DNA of 25,163 nucleotides from DATMYQ01 sp035560935. Its GTDB lineage: Bacteria > Bacillota > Negativicutes > Sporomusales > Sporomusaceae. Positions 22,657 to 25,163 of this stretch are shown here, in pieces; positions within the stretch are counted from its first letter, which is position 1; each line of letters begins with the position of its first letter. A program made the position numbers and the translations under genes. The notes below the pieces were generated by a model. The model was not told the origin of the DNA and did no database searches. It worked only from the letters and a program-made list of their open reading frames with translations. The DNA lies in the NCBI GenBank assembly GCA_035560935.1, contig DATMYQ010000226.1, positions 1 through 25,163 on the forward strand, given 5' to 3'.

Positions 22657-23838
22657 TTATGCCGGATGTTCCTCCATATAGTCAAGCGTCAATTGTGTCA
22701 GTGCGGCGGCGCCATATTTTAGCGCCGTTTCGTCGACGTCGAAGCGGGGATTGTGCCACTGGCGATTGATGTCCAGTGCGGTATTACCGGTTCCCAGCCA
22801 GAGAAATACTCCCGGCACTTTTTCCTGGAACAACGAGAAATCTTCGCCGCCCATACTGGGTGTAGGTGTAACCAGGTTTTCTTCGCCGAAAAGTCTGGAC
22901 AGCGGCCCCCGGCACCAGCGGGATAATGCAGATGGATTCAGCACAGCCGGCAAATGATTGGTATAGATAAGTTCGGCTTTGGTGCCGGTGGCCTGGGCAA
23001 TGCCGTCCAGCATCGTGCGCATCATGGACGGCATTTTGGCCCGTAACGCCGGTTCAAAAGTTCGGACGGTGCCGTTTAATTCAACGATTTCGGGAATGAC
23101 ATTATAAGCGTTGCCGCCATGAATGGTGCCGAAGGAAATGACCGCTGCATCCTGCGGATCGACCTGACGGCTGACAATCGTCTGCAGTCCCTGGATCATC
23201 GCGGCGACAGCCACAATCGGATCTTTGGTCATATGCGGAATGGCGCCATGGCCGCCGGTTCCGGTGACGGTCAAAAAAGTGCTGTCCACGGCGGCCATCA
23301 GTGGCCCTTCTTTGATTCCGACCTGTCCGGTGGGAATGTTTGGCGAGTTGTGCAGTCCGAAGATCACATTCACAGCCGGGTTTTGCAGTACGCCATTTTC
23401 CAGCATGGCTTTGGCGCCGGTGTTAATTTCTTCGGCCGGTTGAAAAATGAATTTTACCGTTCCTTTCAGACTGGCTTTCTGCTCGGCCAGTACCATGGCT
23501 GCGCCCAGTAATGCGGCAGTATGGAAGTCGTGGCCGCAGGCATGCATCATGCCGTCAATCTGAGAGCGGTGGGCAAATTCATTTTCTTCCTGCAGCGGCA
23601 GTGCGTCGATATCCGCCCGCAACGCGACCACCGGACCGGGCATACCTTGCAGCAGACCGACAACACCGGTTTCGCCGCCCCAGGGGAGCACTTCAATTCC
23701 TGTTTCTGTGAGAACTTTGGCAATCAACTTGCTGGTCCGGTATTCTTTAAAAGCCACTTCGGGATAACGGTGCAGTTCCCGGCGAATTTCAGTCATACGG
23801 TCTGAGAAGCGGGTGGCTCGTTCAAGTATAGTTGACAT
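22657..23838 (-). CDS. M20D-family amidohydrolase (N-acyl amino acid / aminobenzoyl-glutamate hydrolase-like)
   Basis: This 393-aa cytoplasmic metallo-hydrolase has the M20D ligands: Cys101 and His103 in MHACGHDFH, Glu136-Glu137 in FQPAEE, His163 in GLHNSP, and the later GGHGAIPH dimer-domain and SMGGEDFS motifs. Relatives cleave N-acyl amino acids (hippurate, N-acetyl amino acids, indole-3-acetyl conjugates or p-aminobenzoyl-glutamate). GGAGGAG lies a few bases before the ATG. It is first in an operon with two transporter-like genes, so a conjugated amino acid is probably imported and then split. The upstream gap to the RMD1 gene (about 360 nt) holds a terminator and no gene. Confidence 0.92.
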   Translation of the reverse strand: MSTILERATRFSDRMTEIRRELHRYPEVAFKEYRTSKLIAKVLTETGIEVLPWGGETGVVGLLQGMPGPVVALRADIDALPLQEENEFAHRSQIDGMMHACGHDFHTAALLGAAMVLAEQKASLKGTVKFIFQPAEEINTGAKAMLENGVLQNPAVNVIFGLHNSPNIPTGQVGIKEGPLMAAVDSTFLTVTGTGGHGAIPHMTKDPIVAVAAMIQGLQTIVSRQVDPQDAAVISFGTIHGGNAYNVIPEIVELNGTVRTFEPALRAKMPSMMRTMLDGIAQATGTKAELIYTNHLPAVLNPSALSRWCRGPLSRLFGEENLVTPTPSMGGEDFSLFQEKVPGVFLWLGTGNTALDINRQWHNPRFDVDETALKYGAAALTQLTLDYMEEHPA

Positions 23839-24058
23839 GTTACTCCTCCATTCATGTTATATCTATCTAAAACTATCGCTTCGACAAAAACAAGGAAAAC
23901 CTTTTAATTTCCCCCAATTTTTTATCGTGATATTCATATTGCATTGTGTCGATGGGGTCAATAAGCGTCGCTTTGCAGGAAAAGTAGGGGGTAAAAAGAA
24001 TAACGGGATAAAACTCCTGCGCCAACTGAAAAAAACGGAGTGGCAATAGGATCAATAG

Positions 24059-24102
24059 AAAACTCCTGACGGATCCATGTGGATTTGGCAGGAGTTTTCT
24101 GT
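24059..24102. terminator. Bidirectional terminator after the RMD1-like gene
   Basis: AAAACTCCTG pairs with CAGGAGTTTT, and an inner ATCCA/TGGAT stem extends the hairpin. A and T runs flank both sides. It would end the minus-strand RMD1-like transcript before the M20 operon. Confidence 0.8.
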
Positions 24103-24202
24103 TTATATGATAAAATTTATACCTTTATAAGTAAATGTAGCGAGTGGTATTTCATCTCGATGAAAACGATGTAAAACGACGTACCTGTCCTGTGGTTTAC
24201 AA

Positions 24203-25027
24203 TCAGTGTTTCCCAAACATTTCGATCAGTGCCAGCACAATTTCGATGGCAATTAAGATAATAATCGCCCATTCCAAACGATTGCCGCGTTTCGCATGAG
24301 CCAAATCGGCAAACACCTGAGTGATATCCATCAGCATTTGCGTTTTGTGACGCAGGGTTTCGTAACGGTCGGCCAGTTCAAACAGCAAGCACAGTTCATC
24401 GAACACGGCGCCGGCCTCTTCATTATTCCAAGTGATTTCCGGCTTGTCCAAAAGCATAACATAGGAAATCGTCGCCAATTTGAACCCGAGTATACGCGAG
24501 GACACTTTCGCCAATTGGTTATCAGAAACGCTCAGTTTTCCCTGGCGCAGATTGGCGACGACTTCCTCAATTTCATCGATCAGGATGTCCACCTCTACCT
24601 CAATCCGTTCCACTGCCACCGATTTAGCCAGTACCGTAGCGACGACCTCCCGGTGGTATGGCTGCTCGGCCAGAGTAATCAGCTGATCGTTGGTAATTCC
24701 AGGTTCTGCCTGGGAATTTCCCAGAATTTCGTATTCATCGGTATGCTCCAGTTGCTTCACCTGGTTCAATCCTTTTTCCACGTGAGACAAATATCCGATG
24801 ATATCCATTACTTCGTGATGCTGGCAATTCACAAAAACGATGCTGCCGAAGGGATATATATGCACCGCCTTATTCTCTGGTTCCCGCAAAATGCCACTTA
24901 GATAGGTTTCATTAAGTATCAGGGATTCTTCCCATTTGAAACGACGGGTAATACCAAAATGCGCGGCCAGCTTATTGAGATTGATTTCATTGGTTAAGGC
25001 TGCTGCCTTAAAGGCGGCTAAAGCCAT
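24203..25027 (-). CDS. RMD1/DUF155 family protein with C-terminal membrane anchor
   Basis: The 274-aa protein matches the RMD1/DUF155 family, known from yeast Rmd1 and mitochondrial Rmd8/MRX10-like proteins. It has the central YPFGSIVFVNCQHHEVMDII segment, a long helical region (VERIEVEVDILIDEIEEVV, then DNQLAKVSSRILGFK), and a single C-terminal membrane helix, WAIIILIAIEIVLALIEMF. The bacterial function is unknown. The start MALAAFKAAAL is chosen because the upstream extension is basic and repeat-poor and has no ribosome site. The site used, AAAGAG, is modest. It is a single-gene unit ended by the hairpin downstream. Confidence 0.85.
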   Translation of the reverse strand: MALAAFKAAALTNEINLNKLAAHFGITRRFKWEESLILNETYLSGILREPENKAVHIYPFGSIVFVNCQHHEVMDIIGYLSHVEKGLNQVKQLEHTDEYEILGNSQAEPGITNDQLITLAEQPYHREVVATVLAKSVAVERIEVEVDILIDEIEEVVANLRQGKLSVSDNQLAKVSSRILGFKLATISYVMLLDKPEITWNNEEAGAVFDELCLLFELADRYETLRHKTQMLMDITQVFADLAHAKRGNRLEWAIIILIAIEIVLALIEMFGKH

Positions 25028-25163
25028 TTTTATCACACTCTTTCTTTTTTCTTTAATAATAGCATACTTGACAGAAGGCAGCTTCAAAGAACGTGGCGAC
25101 AGGTTCTTTTTCCATTTTATCACATTTGTTTGCGGGATTGCGTTTCTATTCTATATATATAGC

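Noticed and set aside
23813..24049. 78-codon plus-strand frame over the M20 promoter region
   Set aside because: It overlaps the start of a secure gene on the other strand and lacks a ribosome site and any recognisable motif.

Overview
The window reads as a chromosomal segment of an anaerobic bacterium. Shine-Dalgarno sites are strong and Firmicutes-like (AAGGAGG, TAAGGAGGTGA), TTG and GTG starts are common, there is a lipobox-type ABC binding protein, and a sigma-54 activator controls a Desulfovibrio-type molybdenum aldehyde oxidoreductase. I infer a Negativicutes-like (Sporomusa/Pelosinus-type) Firmicute. This rests on gene style and content, not on a marker gene.

Left part (1-6500, plus strand): the tail of an unidentified gene, a PLP-dependent trans-sulfuration-family enzyme, a terminator, then a complete five-gene nickel/peptide-type ABC importer (lipoprotein, two permeases, two ATPases) with overlapping genes, closed by a long hairpin. 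A decayed C-terminal gene scrap with a triplicated 8-bp repeat follows. Next comes a LysR regulator (minus) divergent from a DJ-1/PfpI protein (plus), with two inverted repeats between them.

Centre (8600-16620, plus strand): a molybdenum hydroxylase locus. A GAF-PAS-AAA+-Fis regulator is followed by a perfect 20-bp palindrome built from TGTCAC half-sites, a terminator, and a consensus -24/-12 sigma-54 promoter. These lead into a MoeA-like molybdopterin-binding protein and an aldehyde oxidoreductase whose iron-sulfur cysteines and catalytic Glu869 match Desulfovibrio gigas Mop. A second sigma-A-type promoter precedes a small unknown protein and a split XdhC maturation pair. The regulator probably senses a small molecule and, with sigma-54 polymerase, turns on the enzyme.

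Right-centre (16620-19520): an ABC-F ATPase gene sits behind a roughly 440-nt leader holding a promoter, a 41-codon ORF with an ideal Shine-Dalgarno, and two intrinsic terminators. This is the layout of antibiotic-responsive attenuation. Next is an unknown 106-aa protein whose promoter carries a Fur-like palindrome.

Right part (19600-25163, mostly minus strand): a Tat-exported metallophosphoesterase lies between two gene remnants, the start of a DUF6650-like gene and an internal piece of a UxaA-type altronate dehydratase. Beyond these are an operon of an M20 amidohydrolase plus two membrane proteins (DUF3100 and a partner) that look like an uncharacterised uptake-and-hydrolysis system, and an RMD1/DUF155 membrane-anchored protein.
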